Positions 1 to 11,460 are shown, counted from the first letter of the stretch. The stretch is 64,000 bases of DNA from Microcebus murinus (GCF_040939455.1 NC_134117.1:26963501-27027500), one strand, 5' to 3'. Notes: generated by a model not told the origin, from the sequence alone. Program-made: numbers and translations.

Positions 1-414
1 GAAATTAAATTGTTATAATTCATGCTTAGTATTGGTTGAGGTAGAGGAAGGTGTGGTTCTATGGAGAGAGCACCAACCCATTTTCCAAATTAGATGGGAA
101 ATATGGAGATAAATTGCTAAGAAATGATAAAGGGCTAGAAAAACCAATGGCAAACATTTTTTAAAAGTTACAGTATCAAAATAGAAACTGATTAGTATTG
201 AAAGATAGGGTTAATCTTTCAGAACTAAAGGATCTATTTGAGGGAAAATTTAAATATTTGGTTTCAAAAGATGCCTAGACTTTTATCAGATTAACACCAG
301 ACAAAAGGATATGGAACATTTTCTAGAAAAATTAGCAAAAAGTAGTAAATTCTTAAGAAGTCAGAAAGGCCAGCAGGACTAGAATGCTGACTTCAACATC
401 AAGTCCCACATCAA
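1..414. other. unassigned AT-rich sequence
   Basis: No coding frame, RNA gene or recognisable repeat was seen on either strand. Confidence 0.5.
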
Positions 415-585
415 CAGTGGGGCTTTGGAAAATAACTTAATCTCTTTAAGCCTCAGCTTTCTTAGCTGTACAGTGGGGATAATAATAATATCAACTTCAT
501 AAGGCTGTTGTGAAGATTAAGTAGTGTTTAGGGCTTAGCACATGCTCAGCTTAAAGTAAGCCCTTAAGTAGCAACCCTTATTAAT
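415..585 (+). repeat. MIR SINE fragment
   Basis: The order of blocks matches the MIR core and tail: a cue like cttaatctctttaagcctcag, then tgtacagtggggataataa, then gctgttgtgaagattaagtag and a terminal gcttagcacatgctcag. It is an ancient mammalian tRNA-derived SINE and is non-functional here. Confidence 0.75.
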
Positions 586-1051
586 ATTATATAACCAAAG
601 CTTGGAAAAAGAGTAGGAGTTTAAAATATGATAATATATATTTAATTTTAACATTGTTTTTCTTTTATATTAAAATCACAATTGCTTTTCTTATAGAAAA
701 GTTCACGAGAACCCTAACAATTTAGTTAACTTTTGTAGGTTTAAAGAATTTTTTGCTGAAATATTATTGATAAAATATTGCTAACATGATCTATATCAAT
801 AAAATAATTATCATAAGTAGAGATAGACTATTTTAAGAAATTTTTAAGAATTAAAGTTTTCTACATACCTAAATGCAACAGATAATTTTTTTCATTTTTA
901 ATGACTCAGTAAGATAGAGTTAAGAATAAAAGAGGGACATTAGAAGTACTCATCTGTGTTTATTATATTGTATTAAGGTAATTAGATTTTATCCTATAAA
1001 TTTTAGGAAGCATAAAAGGCATTAGGATTGAACTACAGGGTATTTGCAAAT
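586..1051. other. unassigned AT-rich sequence
   Basis: AT-rich with many stop codons in all frames. No feature was recognised. Confidence 0.5.
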
Positions 1052-1386
1052 ATAGAACTATCCTTTGGTGTCCATGGGGAATTGGTTCCAGGACCCCCAC
1101 GGATACCAAAATCCAAGGATGTTCAAGTCTCTTATATAAAATGGTGTAGTGCCTGCATATAACCTACACACATCCTCCTGTAACTTTAAATCGTCTCTAG
1201 ATTACTTAGAGTACCTAACACAATATAAATGCTATGTAAATAGTTGTTATACTGTATTAGTTTTTAAAATTTTTACTATTTTTTGTTGTCATGTTGTTAA
1301 TTTTTATTTATTTATTTTCAACCCATAGTTGGTTGAATCCATGTATTGGAACCCATGGAACTTGCAGATATGCAGGGCCCACTGTA
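1052..1386. mobile_element. Tigger-like (Tc1/mariner, pogo group) DNA transposon fossil
   Basis: Non-coding fossil of about 330 bp. Both ends read as diverged inverted termini (ggtgtccatggggaattgg at the left; gcagggcccactgta at the right), and TA dinucleotides at 1052-1053 and 1385-1386 fit a TA target duplication. The body (ataaaatggtgtagtgcctgc, aaatgctatgtaaatagttg) recurs in the opposite orientation at 30846-31670, which supports a dispersed family. The Tigger assignment is from memory of the consensus, and the exact subfamily is not claimed. Confidence 0.65.
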
Positions 1387-1614
1387 TAGGCTCTCTTAAA
1401 ATATGAAGTGTTACTAGTATCTTGTGTCAGAATTTAATGACAAAGGGCTGAGATTGTATTAAATTTGGTAATGGGAAAGGTGGACCTTCAAGAAAAAGAG
1501 GATCAGTGAGAGCAATAGAACCTCAAACAAGTTGCAGCCACAGAAGCCCCAGCCATGCCAGAGTCTTGACAACTTCACGAGGAGACAGTAACTTTTCCTA
1601 TCCACATTTTTTGA

Positions 1615-1810
1615 AAGCATAAAATCTGGGGTTCAGTCCTTGTTCTTCCACTTACTAGCATTTTCATTTTGGACATGTCACTTAATTTCTGTGAACCCCT
1701 TTTCTTATCTGTAAAATGAGGATAATGATTTCTATCTAGCTCATAGGATTGTTTTCAAGATTAAGTGAAATAATGTACATAGAAGTACTTTACAAATTAT
1801 TAATATAAAA
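1615..1810 (+). repeat. MIR SINE fragment
   Basis: MIR-like blocks run in order: ggggttcagtccttgttct, cttactagc, gtcacttaatttctgtg, atctgtaaaatgaggataat, and attgttttcaagattaagtg. Confidence 0.75.
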
Positions 1811-2975
1811 CTCTACCTAATCATGAGGCAATATTGCTATAAAGGGATATTCCTAGGTGTTAAGTAGATTGTGTTTAAAAAATAATTTACAATAATTATT
1901 ATTGAAAAAAGTTTGTAACCTTGTATCATCAAATAGAATTTTACTGACTCTTTATTGATTTAATTAGTGGAGATACTTAGATTGTAAAAAGAGAATGCTA
2001 GAGTTTACTGCAAAAAGAAAGCTATAGAACTAATTGGAATGGAGCAGTTATTTTCCAGAATTTTGGAGAAACCTAAAAACGCATTAAAGATATGACATTT
2101 TCTAATATTAATCAAAATGCCAACTTTCTTAAAATGTAACACAGTCTTTAATTTTTAGCTTTTTAGGGACTTGAGAAATATAAGTTCTTTAATCAAAAGA
2201 AAGATGCCTTTTTTTGAAGTTATGCTTTTACATGTTATCTTATAGTAGATATAAAGGCATTAAACTATCTCTGTTCCCTGTTTGAAGGACAAATGCAAAC
2301 AGTAATGTTTATCCCTTTCAAATGAGTATTCAAGTGTATTGGGGAGGGAGACTTATACCCTGGACTTGTGCTGGTCCTTGGGTATATACTGGCTGATAAC
2401 TCATGAGCTGGATTTAGTGGACTTTATTCCTAGGCAATGTATTGGCATCTGCTCCTGAAGTCTACAAATGATATAACTCCTGATGTAACTTTAGACTCAG
2501 TTTTATTAAGACCTAAACCCTTGTCTGGCATGGCTTTACTTTGGCTCCCACTGATGCAGCATTTGTCTCAAGTCTCTGCCATGCACTGCAGATAGCTCTG
2601 GGCCTATTGACTGCTTCCTATAGTCTTTGAATTCTCCTTATTCTTTACCCTAGGAAACCCCATGTCGTGACTGCTGTAAGAACAGTTACTGTTTCATTCT
2701 TTCCTCAGGGGCATGTAGAAACCTTTGGATTTACTCAAGGATGCTCCTTTTTTTTCTGTAGGAAAAAAGGAAAAACAAATATTTTAGCCCAATTTCCACA
2801 ATTTAGAGAAAACAATTTAATGTCCCATGATGTGGATTGTCCCTAAATGCAAAAGTTCAATCAGTCAACCCAGAAGAGAAACACTGAGAAACATATGAAA
2901 TGTAGACAATATAGAAGAATATTTTAATAAAGTAGAAGGGAGCTACATATTAAGGACATTCTTTGTTTTAACTCT
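1811..2975. other. unassigned sequence
   Basis: About 1.2 kb with no recognisable gene or repeat family. The part at 2340-2720 is less AT-rich than its surroundings but has no open frame of note and no LTR-like termini that I could identify. Confidence 0.45.
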
Positions 2976-2984
2976 GGAAACATT

Positions 2985-3510
2985 ATTTAGCATATCTGGA
3001 CCTCAGTTTTCTCATCTCTAAAATAGTCAACAGGCCGGGTGCAGTGACTCATGCTTGTAATCCTAGCATTCTGGGAGGCTGAGGTGGGAGGATCATTTGA
3101 GCTCAGGAGTTTGAGACCAGCCTGAGCAAGAGCGAGACCCTGTCTCTATTAAAAATAGAATGAAATTAACCAAACAACTAAAAATAGAAAAAGTTAGCCG
3201 GGCATGGTGGCATGTACCTGTAGTCCCAGCTACCCGGGAGGCTGAGGCAGGAGGATCGCTTGAGCCCAGGAGTTTGAAGTTGCTGTGAGCTAGGCTGATG
3301 CCACAGCACTCTAGCCCAGGCAAGAGAGTGAGACTCTGCCTCAAAAAAATTAAATAAATAAACAAAATAAAATAGGCAACAGAATATTATTTTTGGGGGG
3401 ATTTATTTTAGGATCATTGTAAGGATTAAATAAATAAAGCACTTAGAAGAGTGCCTCACATATGGTACTCAATACATTTGAGTTATATTATTATTTTCAT
3501 TATTCACAAA
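2985..3510 (+). repeat. MIR SINE split by an Alu
   Basis: The left half (cctcagttttctcatctcta) ends at 3032. The right half (atcattgtaaggattaaata, then gcacttagaagagtgcctca) resumes after the Alu. Removing the Alu and one target-site copy restores a continuous MIR, which dates the Alu as the later insertion. Confidence 0.75.
3020..3381 (+). mobile_element. Alu SINE (strepsirrhine type), with target-site duplication
   Basis: Dimeric 7SL-derived SINE at 3033-3368 starting ggccgggtgcagtgactc, with an A-rich linker and a right arm carrying gtgagctaggctgatgccac, the lemur/loris form. The tail is a degenerate A-rich run. The flanking repeat aaaatagtcaaca (3020-3032) matches aaaataggcaaca (3369-3381) at 12 of 13 positions. 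It was inserted by L1 machinery into a MIR. Confidence 0.93.
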
Positions 3511-3529
3511 ATCTAGTAGAATGCCAGAT

Positions 3530-4461
3530 TTTAAAAAACTAAATTTTAAAATAATGTGCTATTGTATAATTATTCAGTGGAATGTTATGCAGCTATTAAA
3601 TTCATGGGTTTATTTTTTATTGAAAGGAAAAATACTTGTGGCATAATATTAAGAGAAAAACACCATATACAAACCATCTGCTGAATGATCTCAATTTTTG
3701 TTTCAAAAAGGAATATATGAACTTTATAAAGATTTAAAGAATATATATAACAAATTATTTATATCTGAGTAATACATTATGGGTGATTTTAATTTTCTTC
3801 TTTATGTTTGTAAGTATGGATTTTATGCATGAAGTAAAAAAAATAATTTCAGATTGCACCATAAGGCAAAACCACACTATGTTGTACACAAGAAAAGTAC
3901 TTTAAAATGCAATTCAGAAAGATTGAAAACAAAAAGGTGTGAAAAGTACACCAGGATGCCCACACAAAAGCTTGTATACAAATATTTATAAGAGTATTAG
4001 TCATAAAGCCCTCAAAGTTGAAACAATACAAATGTCAATCATCTGATTAATGGATAAACAAAATGTATACTCATACAACAGAATATTAACTTGGCAATAA
4101 AAATAGATGAACTACTGATACATGCTATAACATGGATGAACTTGGAAAACACTGTGCTAAGCCAGTCACAAATGGCCACATTATTATGTGATTCCACTTG
4201 TATGAAATGTCTAGCATAGTCAAATTTATAGACACAGAAAGTAGAACAGTAGTTAACTAGGGCTGGAGGCTTGGAAGGAAATGGGGAGTGACTGCTAATG
4301 GGTATAGGGTTTCTTTTTGGGGGTGATGAAAATATTCTTAAATTGAGTGTGGTAATGGTTACATAACTCTATGAATATACTATTGAATTATACAATTTAA
4401 ATGGATGAATTATATTGTTTATGAATTACATCTCACTAAAGCTATTTAAAAATGTATACTA
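3530..4461 (+). mobile_element. old L1M 3' end(s)
   Basis: Degraded LINE-1 3' sequence reading on the plus strand. Typical strings include attattcagtggaatgttatg near 3570, ggataaacaaaatgtatactc near 4052, catggatgaacttggaaaac near 4130 and ggggtgatgaaaatattctt near 4320. The stretch may consist of two adjacent fragments, because the tail-end motifs occur twice (around 3570 and 4070). No open frame remains. Confidence 0.6.
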
Positions 4462-4674
4462 CTACTAAGTGGACATATAGGAATAACATTTATCGGGTGT
4501 CGGGCAGGTGAGGGGGAGGAGGGGATGGATATATACATACATAATGAGTGCGATGCACACCATCTGGGGGATGGACATGCTTGAAGCTCTGTCTCAAGGG
4601 GGAGGGAAGGGCAATATAGTAACCTTAACATTTGTACCCCCATAATATGCTGAAATAAAAAAAAATGTATACTA
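4448..4674 (+). mobile_element. very short L1 insertion (3' UTR only) with 14-bp target duplication
   Basis: The 4462-4660 segment is the last ~200 bp of the lemur L1 3' UTR: ctaagtggacatatag, the G-rich tract, cataatgagtgcgatg and cccccataatatgctgaaataaaa. A perfect duplication, aaaaatgtatacta, flanks it (4448-4461 and 4661-4674). It is an extreme 5' truncation inserted into the older L1M tail. Confidence 0.9.
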
Positions 4675-5480
4675 GTAAATACAAAAAAGTGTGAGTCACA
4701 ATGGAAATATCAGTAAAAGTGAGTGTTACACTAAAAAGCATTAAATGAGACAAAACAAACTTTTTCATGCTAATACATACAATATGTAATGACATTTGTG
4801 AATATTTATGTACCAAATAATCCAAAACAACTTTTCTATAGCAGATATTTAAGAGATAAAAGGACAAAGGACAAAAGATTTAAGAGAGAAAAGAAAAAAT
4901 AATCAGAAATGTTAATATTTATGACTTCATCTCTCAGTTTAACATAGACCAAGTAGACACCAAAAATATGTATAGACTTAAAAATATATATAGTATGTAT
5001 ATATATGTATACACACACATACACACAATTTTGCTTTGAAATGAAGAAGGTATATATTCACTTTTACTTTGAAATAAAGAAATGCCTCATGGAGTATTTT
5101 CTGAAATTGATTGTAAAAAGTTCACAGCTCACAAAGTCTCAATACAGTTCCTAAAGATTAAACAGTATGTAATCCAGTCAAATTAGACATTAATAATAAG
5201 AACAACAGCAACAAAACCCTGCCCCAATCTGGAAATTAAAACAAACAAACAAATAAACAAAAACACCCTCTCAATTGCTGGGTAAAACAGAAAATATAAA
5301 TAATCTAAAATTATAAAATTTCTAGAAAACAGTGGTAATGAAAATACTAGATATTATAAACTATGAAATGTAGCTAAAGCAGTGCTCATAGGAAAATTTA
5401 GATCCTTAAATGGTTATCTCAATAAAGAAAGAAAACAATATACTAAGCACTTAACTCAAACAATCAAAAAAATTAAAAAA
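4675..5480 (+). mobile_element. degraded old L1M interior
   Basis: L1 ORF2-like decayed sequence, including caaatgtagctaaagcagtgctcat-type wording near 5368-5400, which in L1 follows the endonuclease region. There is a TA/CA-rich simple stretch at 4985-5030. No frame is intact, and the boundaries are approximate. Confidence 0.5.
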
Positions 5481-5634
5481 TGTATCTATACACATAGATA
5501 TTGCTATGTATTTGCAGAAAGAAATTAGAAAGGGAAACATAAAAAATAAATAAAAATGATTAGGGATGGACACAGGCAGAATTATGGGATGAATAAAAGT
5601 AGGTTAAGAGGGAGTTTTTTGTTTATATGCCTGC

Positions 5635-6390
5635 TGTGGTTCGAATGTGTCTCCCAAAATTCATATATTAGGAACCTAATCCCAGTGCTATGGTATTGAG
5701 AAGTGGGGACTAATGGAAGGTGTTTAGGTGACAAGGGCTCCACCCTTACGAATGTATTAATGCTACAAAAAGGGCTTTCAGGAGTGAACTCTCACTCTTG
5801 CCCTTCTGCCTTCTGCCATGTGGGACACAGCATGCAAGGTGCCATCTTTGAAGAAGAAAATGGCCTAACTAGTTACCAAATCTGCCAGCATTTTGACATT
5901 AGACTTCTCAGCCTCCAGAACTGTGAGCCAAGAAATTTCTCTTATAAACTTATAAAGTTACCATGTTTGCAGTATTCTGTTATAGCAGTGCAAAATGGAC
6001 TAAGACAGATATTGATTTACTGTAACAAATATCTAAAAATGTGAAATTGGCTTTGAAACTGAGTGATGGGTAAAGGCTGGAAGAATCTGGAGGAGCAGGC
6101 TAGAAAAAGCCTAGATTGCCATGAACAGAGAGTTAAGGGCAATTCTGGTGAGAGCTCAGAAGAAGATGAGAGCTATGGGGAAAGTATGAAAGGTCTTAGA
6201 GGTTACTTAAGTAGTTGTGATTATAATGTTCATCAAAAATTGAAGGTAAAGGGAATTTTGATGAGGCCTCTGGTGGAAATAAGGAACAAGGTATTAGAAA
6301 CTGGAGAAAAGGACATCCTTGTTATAAAGTGGCAAAGAACTTGGATGAATTGTTTATTTCCTTGGCCTGGGTGGGGAATCTTTTCAAGTT
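5635..6390 (+). mobile_element. MaLR-type LTR retrotransposon fossil: LTR plus part of internal region
   Basis: 5635-6006 resembles an MLT1/MST-class LTR. It starts tgtggttcgaatgtgtctcc, contains the typical cagcctccagaactgtgagc block, and ends ttctgttatagcagtgcaaa...actaagaca. 6007-6390 resembles the start of the non-coding MaLR interior (aattggctttgaaactgag, ctggaagaatctggagg). The frames that stay open here (about 110 codons each) are not retroviral genes. No second LTR was seen. It is an ancient ERVL-MaLR relic without coding capacity. Confidence 0.7.
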
Positions 6391-6549
6391 GAAAGGCTGC
6401 ATTAATTTAGCTGTAATGAAATAAGTCCTCATTCAAGAAACTTCAATTAGATATCCTTAAAAAAGTACATTATTTTATAAAAAATCTAACCAGTAGGTAC
6501 TCAGTAATTTCAAAAAATGAAAACTGTTTGTCAATTTTGAAGTTCACTA

Positions 6550-8310
6550 ACCTTTCAGTGACTTCGTAGTGTCTGCTTTTTGTTGGAAAGCATTTGACTA
6601 TATGGTTGCAGTATGGAGGTCTGAGTTTCAGTTGATCCTCTAGATTGATGTCAGTAATTTGTGATCTTAAGGATGTCTTGATTTGGGTTAGGTAGGAGGA
6701 TCTACATTCACAGCAATAAGTGGTTTAAAAGCAAGAAAGAATTTTGGGGGGCATGTTGCTGAAGCCATGGCTATTCTACTGCATTTCCCCCTATTTCAGT
6801 TGGATTTTTGTTAGCATCAAATAATGACTTTAAAATGTTATCTACTGAGAGCTCAATCAACTCTATTGATAATTCCTTAGTAATAATACCTTACTAAGGT
6901 GTCTTAGTAATATCAATTAGGTGATGCTGAAATGCTAATTTGAGTGTGATGTGATGATTCTCAGAGTCAGTGAAACTTTCATTGTATTTTCCAATTAATA
7001 GGTATATAATAGCTGCAAAGGTCTATAACATTCTTCCAATAATTCACATATATCATTCTGCACATCATTGATCTTTGCTAACTGGGGAAAATGTTCATCT
7101 GAAATTTCCCTTTGAAGAAGAAGTGTTTTGAAAAACGATAGCTTTGTTCGAAATGCTTGGATTTTTTTTCCACATATCATATATAGACTTAGTCTTACCT
7201 TGCAAAGAAATAGTTGTTTTGATTTGACATGATATCACACAAAAATGCTGAATTCCTATAGAAATCTTCATTCAATAATTCACATTACTGATTCTGTTCT
7301 CCATAAAATTGAACTGTGTATTCTCACAAAGATAAAATTTTGGCCAACACCTGTACCTTTAATAGCCAATGCATTTTAGAATGATACAGCAAATCCACAC
7401 TGAATACCTCATCATTCAACTTTAGCATGTTAGGAAACTGATAATGCTATGTTGCATTTGCATGAATATGGTTAACAATATTTATAACTTGTTGCAAAGG
7501 GTCATTTAGAATAGTAGTTTTAGCACAGAGATTTTGCTGATGCAAGATGCAATGAAAAGAAATGAGACCATCTGGATCTGTTAATACTTTTTAAAATCTG
7601 TGCAATAAACCCTTCATGTTTTCTTGTCATAGAAGGTGAATTGTCTGTACATATACTCACTAAATGTACCAAATTCAGTCCAACTTCACGACATTTATCT
7701 TGAAAGTTATTGAAGATATCTATTCGTTATGTTCTGTTTGCAAGAGTGACCAAAGTGAGTAACTCTCATAAGCAAAGAAAATCTTCTATTATGACCTGAA
7801 TGATGCCAAGTCAGTAGTATCAGTTGATTAATCCAAAGTGATTGAATAATATATATTTTCCTTTTGAAGTATTGCCTGAAGTTGTTCTGTTAAGTTGAAG
7901 CCTAATTCATGCTGCTGATTAGTTATGGTTCTCCTTGCAAAAGGCAGTTGTTTGTACTTTGAATCATTATCCTGGGGTCTAAGCATCCTAAAACTTTGAC
8001 AATACATTCTTTCACAATTTGTACATTATTGAATGGCTCCCCTTTTTTCCTGAGTATATAGTCTACTTTTCTTTTTTAACAAGTGTATAAGTTGCTTCAG
8101 TGGCATTATTTCCAGGTCTTACTGCTGCTTTTAAGAATTGTCTTTGCTTTTGCTTTTCATCGTTTAATTTCTGCAGTACAACCTTTCATGTCTCTCCCTC
8201 TAATTTAAAATATTTGTGGTCCTTATGAGTGCTATAATGCAGATGAGCACTGAATTTCTTTAATGTTGATATTGCAGTATCACAAAGCAAGCAAATCATT
8301 TTATCTTTAG
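6550..8310 (-). pseudogene. hAT-superfamily (Charlie-like) transposase fossil
   Basis: Read on the minus strand, conceptual fragments spread over 1.7 kb line up in the right order with hAT transposases and their domesticated ZBED/GTF2IRD2-type relatives. A CLLC zinc-finger start (8293-8282) is followed by a basic HKDHKYFKL-type stretch. Next comes KECIVKVL (around 8020-7995), then CILHQQNLCAK (around 7550), then LLYHSKMHWLLKVQVLAK (around 7400-7345), and finally FRTKLSFFKTLLL with EHFPQL (7180-6995), the C-terminal region. Frameshifts and stops occur throughout, so no product is expected. The family assignment is by eye and the Charlie subfamily is not fixed. A decayed retrocopy of a domesticated hAT gene is an alternative. 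Confidence 0.7.
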
Positions 8311-8315
8311 CAGAG

Positions 8316-8475
8316 ATCTGGGTTCAGCTTTTGCTCTGCAGGTATCAGCTAAGTGGCTTTGGGCAAATAAGATAGTGGTATTTACCTGCATTTCATAAGA
8401 TTCAGGTTGAATAAGGTAGTGGATGTGCTTTTCTGTGTTACATAGTTTAATAAGTTTAGTTGTAGCTCTATGTCT
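8316..8475 (+). repeat. MIR SINE fragment (diverged)
   Basis: The blocks ctgggttcagcttttgctct, agctaagtggctttgggcaa and ggtatttacctgcatttcat follow MIR order. It abuts the hAT fossil. Confidence 0.6.
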
Positions 8476-8489
8476 CTTTGAGTACATAA

Positions 8490-9354
8490 AAGAAGGCTGG
8501 GATATTTTAGAACTTCTATTTCATTTCCTAAGTTTGTGGGATACTGTTATAAGAAGCTGCTAAGGACTAATGGTATAAAGGGAATATTTTTGTCAGTGGT
8601 AGAATTTTTTGTCTGTCAATAACATCTCTGAAAGCTTACTGGCATAAAAGATGAAATTTTTTTTGTTTGTGATTTTTTAATTCTTAGTTAAGATGAAATC
8701 CAGGTGTTTGAATTAAAAGATTATCTGGACTCAAGGAGAGCCCTGCGGAAGGGAGATTGGGACAGAAAGGGTACTGCCTGCAGTAGATTTTGAGGACTCA
8801 TGGACTAAAGGAATAGTTTTCATTTGTAAGCAAGCATTGAGGAACTTGTTAGAAAAATGAAGATTAGTTGGCCATAGTCTTAGGGCTCTTGAGTGGAGAT
8901 AGGAAATTCCATTTTTACTGATAAACACCTCAGATATTTTTGATACAGATAGATCTTTAATCACATTTTCAAAAAATTGAACTATAATACATATGAAATG
9001 ATCATAAAATAATAGGATATGATATAATCATCAAATGAAAGATGATATGAAAGATATGATAAAATTAATGATAAAATGGTAAGATGAAAGAATGGTATTT
9101 AGAAAATTTATTAATATTTTACTTAGTTGATTACTATGTTAAAATAAATTCCTCAAAGTATTTTTTCTTATTCTGCTTATTTATTGGTTCATGTATCTCT
9201 AATTAAGCGTATATACTTAAATTTTATTTAGCATTTTTAGATACTTATATTTGTGAAAGGAGAGTATTCTGATAATGATTTACTGCTTTGGTAAAGCCTT
9301 GTTGCAGTAGAACTTCCCAAATGTTCTAGGTTCTTCTTGGGCAAGTTCCCTCAT
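8490..9354. other. unassigned sequence
   Basis: No gene or named repeat was recognised. 8990-9090 is a locally repetitive AT-rich tract built from gatatgat/aaaatgat-like words. Confidence 0.45.
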
Positions 9355-9402
9355 TCATTCAGAACTTACTTATTGAGGATCTACTATGTACCAGATACTG
9401 TT
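9355..9402 (-). repeat. L2/MIR-type 3' end
   Basis: cattcattcagaacttactt then gaggatctactatgtaccag is the reverse complement of the common L2/MIR 3' terminus. Only the end is recognisable. Confidence 0.5.
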
Positions 9403-9462
9403 TAATTTCTGTAAAATATAATAACATTTTAGAAGGGAAGTGAAAGTAAATTAAACAAAATA

Positions 9463-9600
9463 TATACCCTAATTCCAGCTACTCAGGAGGCTGTGGTGGG
9501 AGGATAGCTTGAGGCCAGAAGTTCAGGACCAGCCTAGGCAACATAGTGAGACACCATCTCTTAAAAAAAAAGAGGAAAAAAATAGAAAATTTAAAAAAAG
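9463..9600 (+). repeat. 7SL-derived monomer (FLAM/Alu fragment)
   Basis: It starts at attccagctactcaggagg and runs through agcttgaggccagaag, accagcctaggcaacatag and ctcttaaaaaaaaa. This is a single 7SL-type arm with an A tail, older than the dimeric Alus. Confidence 0.8.
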
Positions 9601-10020
9601 TTAAAGCAAGAAAGGGGGCTAGAGAGTGCTGGGAAAGTATTCAATTTTAAATAGGGCATAGAGGGGAGAGATACTGATAAAGTGACATTTGAGGAACAAC
9701 TAAAGTAGTTGGGGAGCAGGTCATACAGGTAATAGGAAAAGAGTGTTCCAGGCTGGTGGAGTGTCATGGCCACAGGCTCTGAGCCATATACATGTAAGCT
9801 ATGTTCCAAGGACATCGAGGAGCCCAGCGTGGCTGGAGAGGTATGAGCAAGGGGATTGTGGTAGGGGGATGTGTCCAGAAAGTTAATGAGAAGGGGAATT
9901 TAGGAATTAAAGGATGGAAGAGAACAGATGATTTATGGTCTTGGGAGTTTTTCAAATTGGAATAATGATCTTAAAATCTTCAGAAAGCATCACAGCGTTC
10001 TGATTTGGGTATTAATAATT
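9601..10020 (+). repeat. ancient dispersed mammalian repeat, family not named
   Basis: Wording such as gagtgttccaggctggtgg, gcccagcgtggctggagag and aaatcttcagaaagcatcac occurs widely in mammalian genomes. Related wording recurs at 19010-19240 (atcactctgatatctgtgtg) and 20985-21170. I recognise the pattern but will not name the family. Confidence 0.4.
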
Positions 10021-10374
10021 TGGTTAAGAATTGCCACACAAGGCCATTGACATAATCAAATCATTTTCAAGGGCAGGGATCATGTCCTTTATTCCTCTTT
10101 GAAAATCCAATGTCTGCAGAGTAAGCATTTATTACATATTTTCTTGAGCTGCATTTCTAAAGAGGATGGTCAGAAATGGGATTTGGGATTGAGACCTCGT
10201 TGTTAAAAAAAGTTTAGAAGAAATTATTTAGAGATTGATTTTGATGATAAATGCCAATGCTCAATCAAGTTTTGATAATAAGTTCTTCATGTAAACTCCT
10301 GATCCTTAGATTAGGTTAATTCAAGAAATACACAATCACAAAAACATTCCTTTTGGATAAAAGATATGTTTTTT
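10021..10374. other. mostly unassigned; weak L2-like piece
   Basis: 10065-10140 (gggcagggatcatgtccttt...gagtaagcatttattaca) resembles the L2 3' region. The rest shows nothing recognisable. Confidence 0.35.
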
Positions 10375-10792
10375 CTCTTAGTAACTTTAATTTTTTTATT
10401 TCAGCATATTATGGAGGTACAAATGTTTAGGTTACATATGTTGCCTTTGCAACACCTAAGTCAGAGCTTCAAGCATGTCCATCCCCCAGATGGTGCGCAC
10501 CACACCCATTAGGTGTGTATATACCCATCCCCTCCTCCTTCCTCCCATCTGCCTGACACCCGATGAATGTTATTACTATATATGCACTTAAGTGTTGATC
10601 AGTTAATACCAGTTTGATTGTGAGTACATGTGGTGTTTGTTTTTCCATTCTTGTGATACTTCACTTAGTAGAATGGGTTCCAGCTCTATCCAGGATAATA
10701 CGAGAGGTGCTATATCACCATTGTTTTTTTGTGGCTGAATAGAACTCCATGGTATACATATACTACATTTTATTAACCACTTCGGTAAGAGC

Positions 10793-10861
10793 GTTGACTA
10801 TAGTCAATAGCCACAGACGAATGCGCACAGCTTAGTGTTGACTACAGTCAATAGCCACAGA
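10793..10861. repeat. subterminal palindromic direct repeats of the piggyBac-like element
   Basis: Two direct repeats of gttgactayagtcaatagcc start at 10793 and 10837 (period 44). The first contains the perfect 14-bp palindrome ttgactatagtcaa (10794-10807); the second differs by one base (10838-10851). The position just inside the terminal repeat suggests transposase-binding sites; this is inference. Confidence 0.75.
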
Positions 10862-10984
10862 TGAAGGTACACAGCAACTTTGGTCGACAGCTGTGATATG
10901 ACTTTTCTAATTTTTCATTTATCAAAATAAAATTGTGAACATTTAAAAATAACATAATAAAAACATATATGTAGCGGGGTGGAG

Positions 10985-10995
10985 CAAGATGGCGG
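10985..10995 (+). promoter_or_regulatory. YY1-like site at L1 start
   Basis: caagatggcgg lies 12-22 bp from the L1 start, as in other primate L1s, where YY1 sets the start point. The other long L1 in this window lacks this part because it is truncated by about 190 bp. Confidence 0.7.
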
Positions 10996-11041
10996 ACGAA
11001 TAACACCGCCATACAGAGTGTCTCTGCAGAAAAGACAGATT

Positions 11042-11460
11042 CTAGCAGAAATTAGAGGAAAGAAGCAAGAAGACGAGCATACAGCGGATGAGGGCCGGAA
11101 GGAGGGGTACCTGAGACCCCGGGAGACGCCACGGGAGGAGGCTGCAGAGGAAAACTGGAGGCTGAGACCGCCGGAGCAGCCTGGAGACCAGCGGCGAGGG
11201 TAGGTGGATTTGCTGTTTCCCCTCCCCTGCATTTGGGACTGCTAGTGGGCTCCCCAGCGGGTGGAGAGACCCGCGGACACTAGCCCAGAGACCGCCGCCA
11301 CCAGCCAGCGGTGAGCCTGTAGCAGACGTGGCACCAGGTTTCCAACTTCCTCCAGGCACCTCCGCGTGCACAGACCCGAGCCGCGCGGCAGGCGCCATAT
11401 TGCCTCCTCCTCCCCTCCCCCGACCCTACCTGCGGCTGCCCAGAGAGACAATACAGCCAC
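11042..11460 (-). other. two overlapping antisense frames in the L1 5' UTR (candidate ORF0-like)
   Basis: Minus-strand frames 11460-11242 (72 codons, starts MAVLSLWAAAGRVGG) and 11398-11042 (118 codons, starts MAPAARLGSVHAEV) overlap in different phases. Both starts and phases are kept in the 5' UTR of the L1 at 47211-53610 (frames starting 53317 and 53379). Haplorrhine L1s carry a short antisense ORF0 near this position; homology to it was not shown. High GC content alone can keep frames open, so this is a candidate only. Confidence 0.3.

Noticed and set aside
3093..3365. 90-codon minus-strand frame
   Set aside because: It is the well-known antisense Alu frame; the same kind occurs in the Alus at 26567, 27918, 30019, 34120 and 54093.
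5703..6392. Two open frames of 113 and 109 codons
   Set aside because: Both lie inside the MaLR LTR and its non-coding interior and do not resemble any protein.
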